DNA of 64,000 bases from Bryobacterales bacterium (lineage in GTDB: Bacteria; Acidobacteriota; Terriglobia; Bryobacterales; Bryobacteraceae): NCBI GenBank assembly GCA_020847045.1, contig JADLCT010000075.1, positions 60,791 through 124,790 on the forward strand, read 5' to 3'. Shown piece after piece: positions 33,578 through 42,359 of this stretch. The notes under the pieces were generated by a model. It saw only the letters and a program-made list of their open reading frames with translations, was not told the origin of the DNA and did no database searches. How positions within the stretch are numbered: position 1 is the first letter of the stretch; the number at the start of each line of letters is the position of its first letter. The position numbers and the translations under genes are program-made.

Positions 33578-33639
33578 GCGCGGCGCGGGCCGCGAAGAGA
33601 AGGGAAGCGGCGCCCGCGTTACACTATCTCAAGAGCTGC

Positions 33640-34878
33640 ATGTCCTCCCCTCTTTCGCAGAATCTCAGTTTTAGTGAGACGGTGGAAGCCTCTGGCCACC
33701 TCATCGACTCGCACATCATGGAGCAGATTTTCGACACCGTCGTCGAGTTCAAGGGCCGTTTCGAAGTGGAAGACTTCCACATCGGCCGCACCAACTCCGA
33801 CCCGTCCCGCCTCCGCATGCGCATCGAGGCCCCCTCGCGCGAGGACCTCGACCGGATGCTCGCGCAACTGCTCGGCTTCGGCTGCTCGCCCGTCGACCAC
33901 GACGACATCACGCTGGAGCGCGTCGAGCGCGATTGCTGCGCGCCGCTGGATTTTTACTCCACCACGAACAACCGCACGCAGGTCCGCCTGCACGGCGAGT
34001 GGATCGACGTGGCCAACCAGCGCATGGACGCCATGATCGCCGTCAAAGACGGTGCGGCCTCCTGCCGCCGGCTGCGCGACCTGCGCGCGGGCGACATGGT
34101 CGTCACCGGGATGCGGGGCATCCGCGTTCTGCCCGAGTCCAAGGAGCGCGACCGGCATGCGTTCGCGTTCATGTCCAATGGCATCTCCTCCGAGCGCCAG
34201 GTGGAAACCGCCGTCCGCCAAACCGCCGCGCTGCTGCGCGCCGCGCGTGAGGCGGGCCAGAAGATCGTCGTGGTTGCCGGTCCCGTCGTCGTGCACACGG
34301 GCGGCGTTCACGCGCTCAGCGAACTGATCCGCGGCGGCTGGGTCAGCTCCCTGCTGGCGGGCAACGCCCTCGGCGTTCACGACATTGAAACGGCGCTGCT
34401 CGGCACCTCGCTCGGCGTCCGCCAAACCGATGGCCGCCAGGCCGAACATGGCCACCGCAACCACATGCGCGCCATCAACGCGATCTATCACGCGGGCGGC
34501 ATCGCCAAGGCTGTCGAATCCGGCAGGCTCACCTCGGGCATCATGTACGAGGCCGTGAAAGCAGGGATTCCCTTCGTGCTGGCGGGCTCGCTACGCGACG
34601 ACGGCCCCCTGCCGGATACGATCACGGACATGAACGCCGCCCAGGATGCCTACGCCGAGAACCTGCGGGGCGCGGGCCTGGTGCTGTGCTGCGGCTCCAT
34701 GCTCCACTCCATCGCCACCGGCAACATGCTTCCCTCCTGGGTGAAGATCGTGTGCGTCGACATCAACCCCGCCGTGGCCACCAAGGTGAGCGACCGCGGC
34801 ACCGGCCAGGCCGTCGGCGTCGTCACCGACGTCGGACTGTTTCTTGATCTGCTGGCCAGAAACCTTTGCCATGCCTAA
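33640..34878 (+). CDS. TIGR00300/LOR-SDH family protein (archaeal-type ornithine cyclodeaminase or ArgZ/AgrE-like)
   Basis: 412 residues. The N-terminal half (EASGHLIDSHIMEQIFDTVV; VEDFHIGRTNSDPSRLRMRI) matches the LOR/SDH conserved domain that also starts cyanobacterial ArgZ/AgrE, an arginine dihydrolase. The C-terminal half (VVVAGPVVVHTGGVHALSEL; LAGNALGVHDIETALLGTSL; GHRNHMRAINAIYHAGG; PFVLAGSLRDDGPLPDTITD; MLHSIATGNMLPSWVKIVCV; DINP) is the part with ornithine cyclodeaminase activity in archaea. I infer a role in arginine/ornithine to proline metabolism. Start ATG 33640; a longer ORF begins in the previous gene but has no family match. TACACT at 33620 may be its -10. Confidence 0.85.
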   Translation: MSSPLSQNLSFSETVEASGHLIDSHIMEQIFDTVVEFKGRFEVEDFHIGRTNSDPSRLRMRIEAPSREDLDRMLAQLLGFGCSPVDHDDITLERVERDCCAPLDFYSTTNNRTQVRLHGEWIDVANQRMDAMIAVKDGAASCRRLRDLRAGDMVVTGMRGIRVLPESKERDRHAFAFMSNGISSERQVETAVRQTAALLRAAREAGQKIVVVAGPVVVHTGGVHALSELIRGGWVSSLLAGNALGVHDIETALLGTSLGVRQTDGRQAEHGHRNHMRAINAIYHAGGIAKAVESGRLTSGIMYEAVKAGIPFVLAGSLRDDGPLPDTITDMNAAQDAYAENLRGAGLVLCCGSMLHSIATGNMLPSWVKIVCVDINPAVATKVSDRGTGQAVGVVTDVGLFLDLLARNLCHA

Positions 34879-35335
34879 GCCATCGCGCACCGCGAAACCC
34901 CGCGCCACCACCCTCGGCTACACGGACCACCATGCCGCAGCCGGACTCGACGCCAAGCTGCCCGCCATCGAGTGCTGGCCCAACCAGTTTGCCGGCTACG
35001 AGATCGAGGTCGCCAGCCCGGAATTCACAAGCGTCTGCCCGAAAACCGCGCTTCCCGATCACGGCACCATCACGCTCCACTACATGCCCGACGCCCACTG
35101 CCTGGAGTTGAAGAGCTACAAGCTGTACCTGCTGGCCTACCGCAATCTGGGCATTTTCCAGGAAAACGTCACCAACCGCATTCTGCAGGACGTGGTGGCC
35201 GCCTGCCGCCCGCATTGGGCCACCGTTACGAGCGAGTTCACGCCGCGCGGCGGCGTCTATTCCAAAATCACGGCCAGCTATGCGCGCCAGGCCAGCGAGG
35301 CCACTCCGCGGGGCCGGAGCCGTAAGCGTGGCTGA
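34871..35335 (+). CDS. queF: NADPH-dependent 7-cyano-7-deazaguanine reductase QueF (short type)
   Basis: Reduces preQ0 to preQ1 in queuosine biosynthesis; 154 residues, the short Bacillus-type. The catalytic Cys56 is in SPEFTSVCPKTALPDHG, the QueF motif is LELKSYKLYLLAYRN (79-84 ELKSYK region), and FQENVTNRILQD and EFTPRGG complete the family. It overlaps the previous gene by eight bases and the next by eight, so it is part of a coupled cluster. QueC, QueD and QueE are not in the window. Confidence 0.95.
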   Translation: MPKPSRTAKPRATTLGYTDHHAAAGLDAKLPAIECWPNQFAGYEIEVASPEFTSVCPKTALPDHGTITLHYMPDAHCLELKSYKLYLLAYRNLGIFQENVTNRILQDVVAACRPHWATVTSEFTPRGGVYSKITASYARQASEATPRGRSRKRG

Positions 35336-36737
35336 GCCCGCCGCTCCGCACGATCCCCGGCTTGCCGAACTGGCCCACCTGGTCACGGAGATCCGCGAGC
35401 GCGTCCGCGCCCGCCACGCCGCCTCCACCGGGGGCGCCATCGATCTGCCTCTTCCCAGTTTCACGCCGCTGCTGCACGCGCGCGACGCCGCGCAGGCCAA
35501 GGTTGCCGCCATCGGCGCCGTCAATCCCCGGCCCGGCGGCCCGGTCAACGCGCTCATTCAGACCGGCAAACGCGCCATCGCCCGCGCGCTCTCCTGGTTC
35601 GTCCGCGACCAGGTGGATTTCAACCGCGAAACCGTCCGCGCGCTCAACGCCACGCTGGAAGCCCTCGACGAGATCAACCGCGCGCTGGCCACACTGGCCC
35701 AGACGGCTGGTGAGCGCATTGCCGCGCTGCATCCTCCCATTGAGCGCATCGGCGACATTCACGCTCACTGGCAAACATGGCGCGCCGAGTGGGAGCACAA
35801 GCTCGTTGTCAACGAGGCTTATTTCACGCGCTCGGCCGCCGATCTGCAACACGCCTTCCAGCATCGCGTCACCGTGGCCGAAGAGAATTTCCGCCGCGAA
35901 CTCACCGCCCAGCACGCCAACTACCTGGCTGCGGCGGGCCAGGCCAACGCCGAAGTCCAACGAAAGCTCTGGGATGATCTGGCTCGCATTCGCACCGAGT
36001 ACGAAGCCCTCATTCACCATGAACTCCGCACGGTGCGCCAGCGCGGCCTGATCGCGGCATTACCCGCCGCCGCGCCCACGCCCACCGGCTACGAATGGCC
36101 CGCCATCGACTGGCTCAAGTTCTCCGACAAATTCCGCGGCGCTCCGGAGTACGTGCAGGCCAGCCAGCGCCGCTACGTCGAGCGCTTCCGCGGCGCTCCG
36201 GGCGAGGTGCTCGACATCGGCTGCGGGCGCGGCGAATTCCTGGGCCTGCTGCGCGAAGCGGGCATTGCCGCGCGTGGCGTGGAGGCATCGGCGGAACTCA
36301 CGGCGTTATGCCGCCAGCAGGAGCTGAACGTCGAACAGGCCGACCTCTTCCCCTATCTGGAAGCCCTGCCCGACGGCTCGCTCGGCGGGCTGTTCTGCGC
36401 GCAGGTGATCGAACACCTGCCGCCGCCGGCCGTCTTGCGGCTGGTGCAACTGGCCGCCGCCAAGCTCAAGCCCGGCGCCTGCTTCCTTGCCGAAACGCCC
36501 AATCCCGAGTGCCTCGCCATCTTCGCCACTCACTTCTACCTTGACCCTACCCACACACGCCCCATCCCGCCTGCGCTGCTTGCTTTCTATTTCGAAGAGG
36601 CCGGCCTGGGACGCATCGAGATTCTCCGCCTGGCTCCCGCCGCTGAGACCATGCCCGCCCTCGGCGATCTGCCCGCAAGCGTCCGGGAATCCTTCTTCGG
36701 CTCGCTCGACTACGCCTGTTCGGGCATCAAGCTCTGA
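35328..36737 (+). CDS. Coiled-coil methyltransferase for surface glycan (WbdD/O-antigen-like)
   Basis: 469 residues from GTG 35328, inside queF. Residues about 10-230 are Ala/Glu/Arg-rich and helical (TLEALDEINRALATLAQTAG; DLQHAFQHRVTVAEENFRRE), probably a coiled coil. The C-terminal half is a methyltransferase: EVLDIGCGRGEFLGLLREAG (motif I), GVEASAE, ADLFPYLEALPDGSLGGLFC, AQVIEHLPPPAV and LKPGACFLAETPNPECLAIF. This coiled-coil plus methyltransferase layout is common in enzymes that modify or terminate polysaccharide chains, and the convergent neighbour is a glycosyltransferase. Its 3' end overlaps that gene by 28 bases. Confidence 0.8.
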   Translation: MAEPAAPHDPRLAELAHLVTEIRERVRARHAASTGGAIDLPLPSFTPLLHARDAAQAKVAAIGAVNPRPGGPVNALIQTGKRAIARALSWFVRDQVDFNRETVRALNATLEALDEINRALATLAQTAGERIAALHPPIERIGDIHAHWQTWRAEWEHKLVVNEAYFTRSAADLQHAFQHRVTVAEENFRRELTAQHANYLAAAGQANAEVQRKLWDDLARIRTEYEALIHHELRTVRQRGLIAALPAAAPTPTGYEWPAIDWLKFSDKFRGAPEYVQASQRRYVERFRGAPGEVLDIGCGRGEFLGLLREAGIAARGVEASAELTALCRQQELNVEQADLFPYLEALPDGSLGGLFCAQVIEHLPPPAVLRLVQLAAAKLKPGACFLAETPNPECLAIFATHFYLDPTHTRPIPPALLAFYFEEAGLGRIEILRLAPAAETMPALGDLPASVRESFFGSLDYACSGIKL

Positions 36738-39385
36738 TACAGCGCGCGCTGCTTCTCACCGATTGCCCGCCAGCCGTAGAGCGTGCTCACACGCTCCCGC
36801 GCCGCATGCTCCATGGCGCGCCGCGCGCCGGCTACTTCCAGCTTGAGAATTGCCTCCGCGAAGCCGCCTCCGGTTTCCTCCACAGCCGCGCAGGCGCGCA
36901 AATCGTCCAGCCCGTTCATGCCACCCGGCGTCGACACCACGGCCTTCCCCATGGCCATGGCCTCCATGATTTTGATGTTCGTTCCGGCGCTGGCCAGCAG
37001 TGGCGCGATCACCACGGAAGCTCTGCGGTAGGCAGGCCTCGGATCGCTTACGAACGCCTCCACTTCGATGCCCGGCTGATCGAGCGGCGGCTGCGCGCGG
37101 TCGCGGTAACGCTCCAGGAAGTACCGCGGATCCTTGCCCGCGATCACATGCAGCGAGTAGCCCGGAAGCCGCGGCCACGCTTCGCGCAGGAACCAGTCCA
37201 GCGCCATCACGTTCGGCAGGTGCGCGAACGACCCGATGAACAGCAGCCGCCGGGCTTCCGGTTCGGCCTCGCATGGCGAGTACCGTTCCAGATCCACGCC
37301 GTTGGGCAGCACCACGGCTCTCCCGGCCTGACCCACCATACGAGCGTCCTTGTCCGACATCACCACGACGCGCGCCACCTCGCCCCAGGCCGCCTGTTCA
37401 AACCGCCGCCACCGCTCCCACTGCGCGCGCGTCTCCCAGTCCTCCCGCTCGCGCAGCAGTTGCCCGTACAGGTCCAGCGTCACGTCGTGCTCCACCATCA
37501 ACACCGGCGCCGGTGCGCACTCGCGCGCATACTGCGCCATCTGTGTGAACTCCAGTTGCGCCACGCCCGGCCGCCACTTCCGCAGCATCTCCTGCAACAG
37601 CGCGCGCATCACCGGAGAGTCGAACTCCTCCACCACGTCCGGCCGCTCCGTCAGCGGCCGCGCATGAGTGCCCTCGCGCCGCACCACCACCACCTCGGCG
37701 CATATCTCCAACACCTCGGGAGGCGGCGGGGACAGCTCATCGGCGAAGTACACCAGCACCTGATCGAAATGCCGCGCGGCCTCGTGCATCAGGTTATACA
37801 TGCGCACAGCGCCCCCATGGGACAACGGGAACGGCGCGTAGGGAGACGCCACCAGCACGCGCGCCCGTCCCTCGTTCTTTTTCCCTGGAAAGATGGCGTG
37901 GCCACCCGACCCCAAGGCGAGCACGCGCGACTCGTCCACCGCGCACGGCATCCGCTTGGCGCCCGTCCGGCGTGAGGCGGCCCAACGCAGCGCCTCCATC
38001 GCCACCTCGTCGGGAACATGCCGCGCGGCCAGTTCATTCAGGCGTCCCACCGCGCCGCCCCACAGCCGCAGCAACAACTCGGGCGCGGCAACGCTGTCCC
38101 AAATCCACCGCAGAAAATTCACCTGCACGGCAACGTCCAACTGGTGCGGCGTGTAGAACCGCGCCGTGGTGGCGCGGTGCCGGTGCACCACCCTGGCCCC
38201 GGCCACGAACACCGATGGCCAGCCGCGCTGCCAGGCCCGCCAGCCCAAATCGAGGTCCTCGACATAGGCTGGTGTGAACTGTTCGCCGAGTCCACCCAGG
38301 GCCTCCAGTTTCGCGGCATCCAACAGCGAGCACCCGCCGCTGCCGTACAGCACATAGGTGTGGTCCTCGCCCGCCAGCGGTTCGTCGCAGCGCAGGAAGA
38401 AGTCCTCTTTTCCCCGCTGCGCGCACCACACCGCTTTCCCCGTCTCCTGGCGGCGCACGCCCTCCGGAAACAGAATCTGAGCCGTCGCGCAGAACAGCTC
38501 CGGCACACGTTCAAAGGCCGCGAACAGCGGCGCGAAGAACCCCGGCTCCAGCGTCATGTCGTTGTTCAGCAGCAGCACATGCGAAAAGCTCGACCGCGCG
38601 ATGCCACGGTTCACCGCCCGCGCGAAGCTCAACGCCGCGGCGCTTTCCTCGACGATCACCTCCGGGTGTTCCCGCCCAAGCCAGGGTGCCGTGCCGTCGC
38701 CGGAGCCGTTGTCCACCACGATTACTTCGTGCGGCCAGCCGGCCAGTTCAGGCCACAGGCTCCCCATCAGCCGCGCCAAAAGTTCGCGTCCGTCGCGCGT
38801 GGGGATGACGATGCTCACGCCGCGCGGCTTTCCGCCGGAGACGGCCCCGGACGGGCGCGTCACCAGCCGGCCCGCTGCTTCGCGCCGGGCCAGCCGCAGC
38901 GCCTTGCGGACCATCAGTGGCCTGCGCCAGGCGCCGGGATGCCGCAACCGCCACAGAAACGTGTAGACGGCGCCGCCCGGGTTCAACTCACGCCGCAGAA
39001 AACCTTTCAGCCGCCATGCCGCGTGACGCGCCATCACGGCGGCCGACCGCGGCCGCAGCATGAAGTGGCCCAGGTTCTCATTGAAGAAGAGCGTGCGAAG
39101 ACCGCCAAACCGCCATGCCGCCCGGCGCATGCCCCACACCGGCTGGCGCGGCTGCAGGATCATCGCGCACAGCACAATGCGGCTTTCGCGGAAATGCCAG
39201 GCCAGCTTCGCGCAATTCTCCGCGTAGGTCCGCCCGACATGCCATGGCAGCCACTCCGCCCCGGCCACGGGAAATTCGCTCACCACCACCAGAGGCAGGT
39301 CCGGACGCACGCCGCGCATCCTGGCGGCGTATTCCTCCCACAACTCTCGCGAGCCCGAACAAAATGCGACCTTGATCTCCCGCAC
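36710..39385 (-). CDS. Two-domain glycosyltransferase: GT2 domain fused to GT4 domain
   Basis: 891 residues with three parts. Residues 1-190 are an unrecognised N-terminal region beginning with EIKVAFCSGSRELWEEYAAR. About 190-430 is a GT-A (GT2) domain: VSIVIPTRDGRELLARLMGS, VIVVDNGSGDGT, LLLNNDMTLEPGF, SGGCSLLDAAKLEALGGLGE and YVEDLDLGWRAWQRG. About 515-885 is a GT-B (GT4) domain: SPYAPFPLSHGGAVRMYNLM, EHDVTLDLYGQLL, VLPNGVDLERYSP, IGSFAHLPNV and APLLASAGTNIKIMEAMAMG. It should add two sugars or act processively on a surface glycan. Start GTG 39385 has GAGGGG upstream. Confidence 0.88.
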   Translation of the reverse strand: MREIKVAFCSGSRELWEEYAARMRGVRPDLPLVVVSEFPVAGAEWLPWHVGRTYAENCAKLAWHFRESRIVLCAMILQPRQPVWGMRRAAWRFGGLRTLFFNENLGHFMLRPRSAAVMARHAAWRLKGFLRRELNPGGAVYTFLWRLRHPGAWRRPLMVRKALRLARREAAGRLVTRPSGAVSGGKPRGVSIVIPTRDGRELLARLMGSLWPELAGWPHEVIVVDNGSGDGTAPWLGREHPEVIVEESAAALSFARAVNRGIARSSFSHVLLLNNDMTLEPGFFAPLFAAFERVPELFCATAQILFPEGVRRQETGKAVWCAQRGKEDFFLRCDEPLAGEDHTYVLYGSGGCSLLDAAKLEALGGLGEQFTPAYVEDLDLGWRAWQRGWPSVFVAGARVVHRHRATTARFYTPHQLDVAVQVNFLRWIWDSVAAPELLLRLWGGAVGRLNELAARHVPDEVAMEALRWAASRRTGAKRMPCAVDESRVLALGSGGHAIFPGKKNEGRARVLVASPYAPFPLSHGGAVRMYNLMHEAARHFDQVLVYFADELSPPPPEVLEICAEVVVVRREGTHARPLTERPDVVEEFDSPVMRALLQEMLRKWRPGVAQLEFTQMAQYARECAPAPVLMVEHDVTLDLYGQLLREREDWETRAQWERWRRFEQAAWGEVARVVVMSDKDARMVGQAGRAVVLPNGVDLERYSPCEAEPEARRLLFIGSFAHLPNVMALDWFLREAWPRLPGYSLHVIAGKDPRYFLERYRDRAQPPLDQPGIEVEAFVSDPRPAYRRASVVIAPLLASAGTNIKIMEAMAMGKAVVSTPGGMNGLDDLRACAAVEETGGGFAEAILKLEVAGARRAMEHAARERVSTLYGWRAIGEKQRALYQSLMPEQA

Positions 39386-39415
39386 AAACCCCTCGCGACG
39401 CCCACGCGGGCGCGC

Positions 39416-40486
39416 CTAAATAATCGACTCGACCCGCGCCGCGAACTTCCCCTCGTTCCTCTCCCGCCACATCACCAGCGCCTGCAGGCAAAACGCCGTG
39501 GACACCGGGTTGTCGAACGGCATCATCCGGCCCGCCTTGCGCCCGAAACAGAAACACCCGTTCTCCCGCTGGAAGCCGGCCACCGCCGCGGCCTCTTCAG
39601 CCGCCGCTTTTTCATCCAGCGGCAGCACGCCCAGCGCTTCGGCGAACAGGCGCGCCCGCAGCAACTGCGCGTTCACATCCGAGCGCTCAAACACGCCGCG
39701 AATCTCCCGCAGATACCTGGCCTCCAACTCGATGGCTTCGCGCATCGCCTGCGCGCATCGCGGCCGTTGCACTCTGGGCAGCAAGCCTTCCAGGAAGTAT
39801 CCGAACGCGTGCAGCCGGTCCATCACCGCCTCCGGCGTTTCGGCGCCTGGCAGAAACCCCGCGTAATTCTCCAGCGCCATGCCGAGCGCGCGTTCATACC
39901 ACATCGTGAACCGGTCGTCGCCCGTGATGTCGCCCAGCTCATGCCAGGCCATCGCGCTTTTCAATTGCAGACAGCCGGGCTCGCCCGACCACCTTCGCAC
40001 ATAGGGCGCAGGCTCTCGCGCGGGCATCCGCACGATGGGATGAATCGCGTCCGCCGCCAGAAAGTCCCGCGCCATGCCATGACCGCACGCGACGGCCACT
40101 TCCAGCAAGCGCGCCTCCCCGGTGAGACGCCAGACAGCCAGCAACCCGCGCACGATGATTCCGCAATCGAAGAAATACAGCGGCGCATCCGGCGAGTTCT
40201 CAAACGGAAACTGCGCGATATCCGCCCGCCAGGCTTTTTCCACAAGGAACCGCGCCGTTTTCACCGCCGCGTCCAGATACCGCGGCTCGCCCGTCTGTTC
40301 GTACAGCACGGCGTACGTGCTGGCCGCGTATCCGGTGATCTCGTTCGATACGGGCTTGTTCCGTCCTTCACTGCTGAGATGGTAGCGGGCCACACCGCCA
40401 TCGGCGTCCTGAATGCCGGAATGGAGGAACCACTCCCCCGAGGCGGCCAGAACAAGGGGAACATTCGTGGGTGGTACGGAAGACAC
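39416..40486 (-). CDS. Predicted alpha/alpha-barrel protein of the polysaccharide cluster, function unknown
   Basis: About 356 residues. The sequence reads as a string of helical hairpins with Gly/Tyr-rich turns: SNEITGYAASTYAVLYEQTG, EPRYLDAAVKTARFLVEKAW, QFPFENSPDAPLYFFDCGII and NPVSTAFCLQALVMWRE. This resembles (alpha/alpha)6 proteins such as unsaturated glucuronyl hydrolases or epimerases, but I cannot name a family and no catalytic pair is certain. GTG 40486 is used as the start; TTG 40492 lies exactly seven bases after TGCTACAAT and could be a leaderless start. It is 30 bases upstream of the glycosyltransferase on the same strand. Confidence 0.7.
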   Translation of the reverse strand: MSSVPPTNVPLVLAASGEWFLHSGIQDADGGVARYHLSSEGRNKPVSNEITGYAASTYAVLYEQTGEPRYLDAAVKTARFLVEKAWRADIAQFPFENSPDAPLYFFDCGIIVRGLLAVWRLTGEARLLEVAVACGHGMARDFLAADAIHPIVRMPAREPAPYVRRWSGEPGCLQLKSAMAWHELGDITGDDRFTMWYERALGMALENYAGFLPGAETPEAVMDRLHAFGYFLEGLLPRVQRPRCAQAMREAIELEARYLREIRGVFERSDVNAQLLRARLFAEALGVLPLDEKAAAEEAAAVAGFQRENGCFCFGRKAGRMMPFDNPVSTAFCLQALVMWRERNEGKFAARVESII

Positions 40487-40579
40487 GTGCAAGTGAGGAA
40501 TTGTAGCATCCCGCCGCCGGCGCACCGGCCAGCGCGCACGCCGCGTGCACGCCCCACTCAGCCGCCGTATAGTGGACGC

Positions 40580-41281
40580 ATGCGACGGTTCTGGACCGCA
40601 CTGCTGTGTTCGGCGTCCATCTTCGCGCAGCAGGCTCCCGCGCCTCCGGCCGCGGACGGCTCGCGCGACGGACCGCCCGTCCGTCTCTACCGTGGCGAAG
40701 TGATCGCCATGTCCTACTCCGGCGGCGCAGGCGAGATTTCGCTGCGTGACACCCTGTACCGCGTCCATACCTGTGATCTGACCGGCGCCACGTGGATTGA
40801 GATGAACAACCGCCGCGTCGCCCCGGCCGCCATACGGCTCACGATGTCGGCCGAACTCGTCGCCGGCATGCGGCCTTCTGCTGGCGGATGCGACGCCCTG
40901 ACGATCTACCTCAGCGAAGCCCTGCCCCGCTGGTCCGCGGCGCGCCCGCTGGCCACGGTCCCCTCCACAAGCGGCTTCCTCGACAACCTATGGCCGCGCG
41001 GCAACCTCATTTTCACGGGCACCGTGCGCTCGGCCGGCCAGAGCGAACTGATCGTCCGCACGCGTGCGGGCGAGGAGCGCCGCATGCGCGTCCGCGACGA
41101 CACCGTGTTTTCCACGGGCGGCCGCATTGTAGGCCTCGCCGATCTCGAACCGCAGCGCCGCGTGCACGTCCGCGCGGGCCGTGGCTACGACGGCTCGCTC
41201 GAGGTGTACCAGGTCACCTGGGGCGACATTCTCCAACCGGACACTGCCGCGCAAACGCCAAAGTCCTCTCCCAATCCGTAA
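40580..41281 (+). CDS. Secreted protein of unknown function
   Basis: 233 residues. MRRFWTALLCSASIFAQQ is a signal peptide; the rest is two beta-rich blocks (GEVIAMSYSGGAGEISLRDT near the start and GNLIFTGTVRSAGQSELIVR, VGLADLEPQRRVHVRAGRGY later) that resemble the OB-like DUF5666 pattern but are not confidently assigned. TATAGT ends seven bases before the ATG with no Shine-Dalgarno. Its last 68 bases overlap the convergent PfkB gene. The function is unknown. Confidence 0.65.
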   Translation: MRRFWTALLCSASIFAQQAPAPPAADGSRDGPPVRLYRGEVIAMSYSGGAGEISLRDTLYRVHTCDLTGATWIEMNNRRVAPAAIRLTMSAELVAGMRPSAGGCDALTIYLSEALPRWSAARPLATVPSTSGFLDNLWPRGNLIFTGTVRSAGQSELIVRTRAGEERRMRVRDDTVFSTGGRIVGLADLEPQRRVHVRAGRGYDGSLEVYQVTWGDILQPDTAAQTPKSSPNP

Positions 41282-42179
41282 CGCCGGCCGTCGCCCCGAT
41301 GCGCGACACCGCCATCGCGCCCATCGCATTGGCCACGCGCGCCGCCTCCACCAGGCTCATCCCGCGCGACAGGGCCGCGAACAGCGCGCCGGCAAAGCAA
41401 TCGCCCGCGCCTGTCGTGTCCACCGCCTCCACCACATGGGCGGGCAGATGCGTGGCCTCGCCGTCTTCGTACACGACGCAGCCGCGCGCGCCCAGTTTCA
41501 GCACGATGTCGCTCGCGCCCATCTCTCGCAAAGCCTCCGCCATGCCGCCGGGCTCCTGCCGGCCTGTAGCCGCCCGCGCCTCGTCCTCGTTGGTCAGCAA
41601 CAGATCGCAGTGCGGCAGCGCCGGTCCGAGCGTCTCCACCCACCGCCCGTCGGTCGCCCATCCTGTGTCGACCGAGGTGGACAATCCAGCGGCCTTGGCG
41701 CGGCGCACCTGCTCGCCTCCGTGGCGGCGCCAGTTGGGCAGCGAAAAGATGTTCGCCTGATGGTAGTGCGTCATCCCGTCCACCACGTCGCGAGGAAATG
41801 CGTAGGGCGTGGGAAACACCTCCGCGCTCGATCCGATGTGTTGGATGAACTGGCGGTCTCCCGCCGCGTTCATGATCACGATCGTGGTGGTGGTCGGCGC
41901 TTCGGAGCGCTCCACCCATCGCGTGTCCACGCCCGCGCCGTTCAACTTCGCCAGCACGCCCTCGCCGCGCGCATCCCGCCCCACTTTGCCCAGCAGCCGC
42001 GCCCGCAGGCCCAGCCGCGCCATCGCGAAGGAGGAATTCGAGCCGTTGCCCCCCATGTCCTCGCCGAAGTGATCCACCCAGTTGCTCGCTCCCCAGCGAA
42101 ACTCTTCCACCGGCCTGACTAATATGTCGTGGCTGATGTTGCCCGCCACCAGCACACCCTCGGGACGCCGCATGCGCAC
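41214..42179 (-). CDS. PfkB-family carbohydrate kinase
   Basis: Ribokinase-like sugar or nucleoside kinase, 321 residues. GNISHDILVRPVEEF is the N-terminal strand, FGEDMGGNGSNSSFAMARLG the Gly-rich substrate block (GGNGSN), GKVGRDARGEGVL the lid region and VDTTGAGDCFAGALFAALSR the C-terminal PfkB signature, with Asp in DTTGAGD as catalytic base. The substrate is not defined by these motifs. GTG 42179 (leaderless candidate: TGCTAAGCT ends seven bases upstream) or ATG 42173 is the start. Confidence 0.88.
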   Translation of the reverse strand: MRMRRPEGVLVAGNISHDILVRPVEEFRWGASNWVDHFGEDMGGNGSNSSFAMARLGLRARLLGKVGRDARGEGVLAKLNGAGVDTRWVERSEAPTTTTIVIMNAAGDRQFIQHIGSSAEVFPTPYAFPRDVVDGMTHYHQANIFSLPNWRRHGGEQVRRAKAAGLSTSVDTGWATDGRWVETLGPALPHCDLLLTNEDEARAATGRQEPGGMAEALREMGASDIVLKLGARGCVVYEDGEATHLPAHVVEAVDTTGAGDCFAGALFAALSRGMSLVEAARVANAMGAMAVSRIGATAGVTDWERTLAFARQCPVGECRPR

Positions 42180-42287
42180 GAGTCACAGCTTAGCAGGACG
42201 CCCGCCAGACACCGGCGCGCCGCCGGCCGCGAACTGCCTGGAGAACACGAAAACGAAACCGGCCCCCTCTTCGGCGCGTCAGAGCAC

Positions 42288-42296
42288 TGGTATACT
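42288..42296 (+). promoter_or_regulatory. Extended -10 promoter upstream of the NHL/TIGR03437 gene
   Basis: TGGTATACT is an extended -10 (TGn plus TATACT, five of six to consensus). Transcription would begin near 42303, leaving a leader of about 57 bases before the ATG at 42360. No strong -35, as expected for extended -10 promoters. Confidence 0.5.
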
Positions 42297-42359
42297 TAGG
42301 GTTTGTCCCTAGCCTGAGCGTCCACTCGTGGCGCCAGGTGTGTGTCTGGTTGAATACGA

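Noticed and set aside
38018..41281. A 1087-codon plus-strand reading frame across the glycosyltransferase and the 39416 gene
   Set aside because: It is antisense to a clear GT2-GT4 protein; its translation is rich in Arg, His, Pro and Gln without any family motif. GC-rich codon structure produces long antisense frames. Only its last part, the 40580 gene, is accepted.
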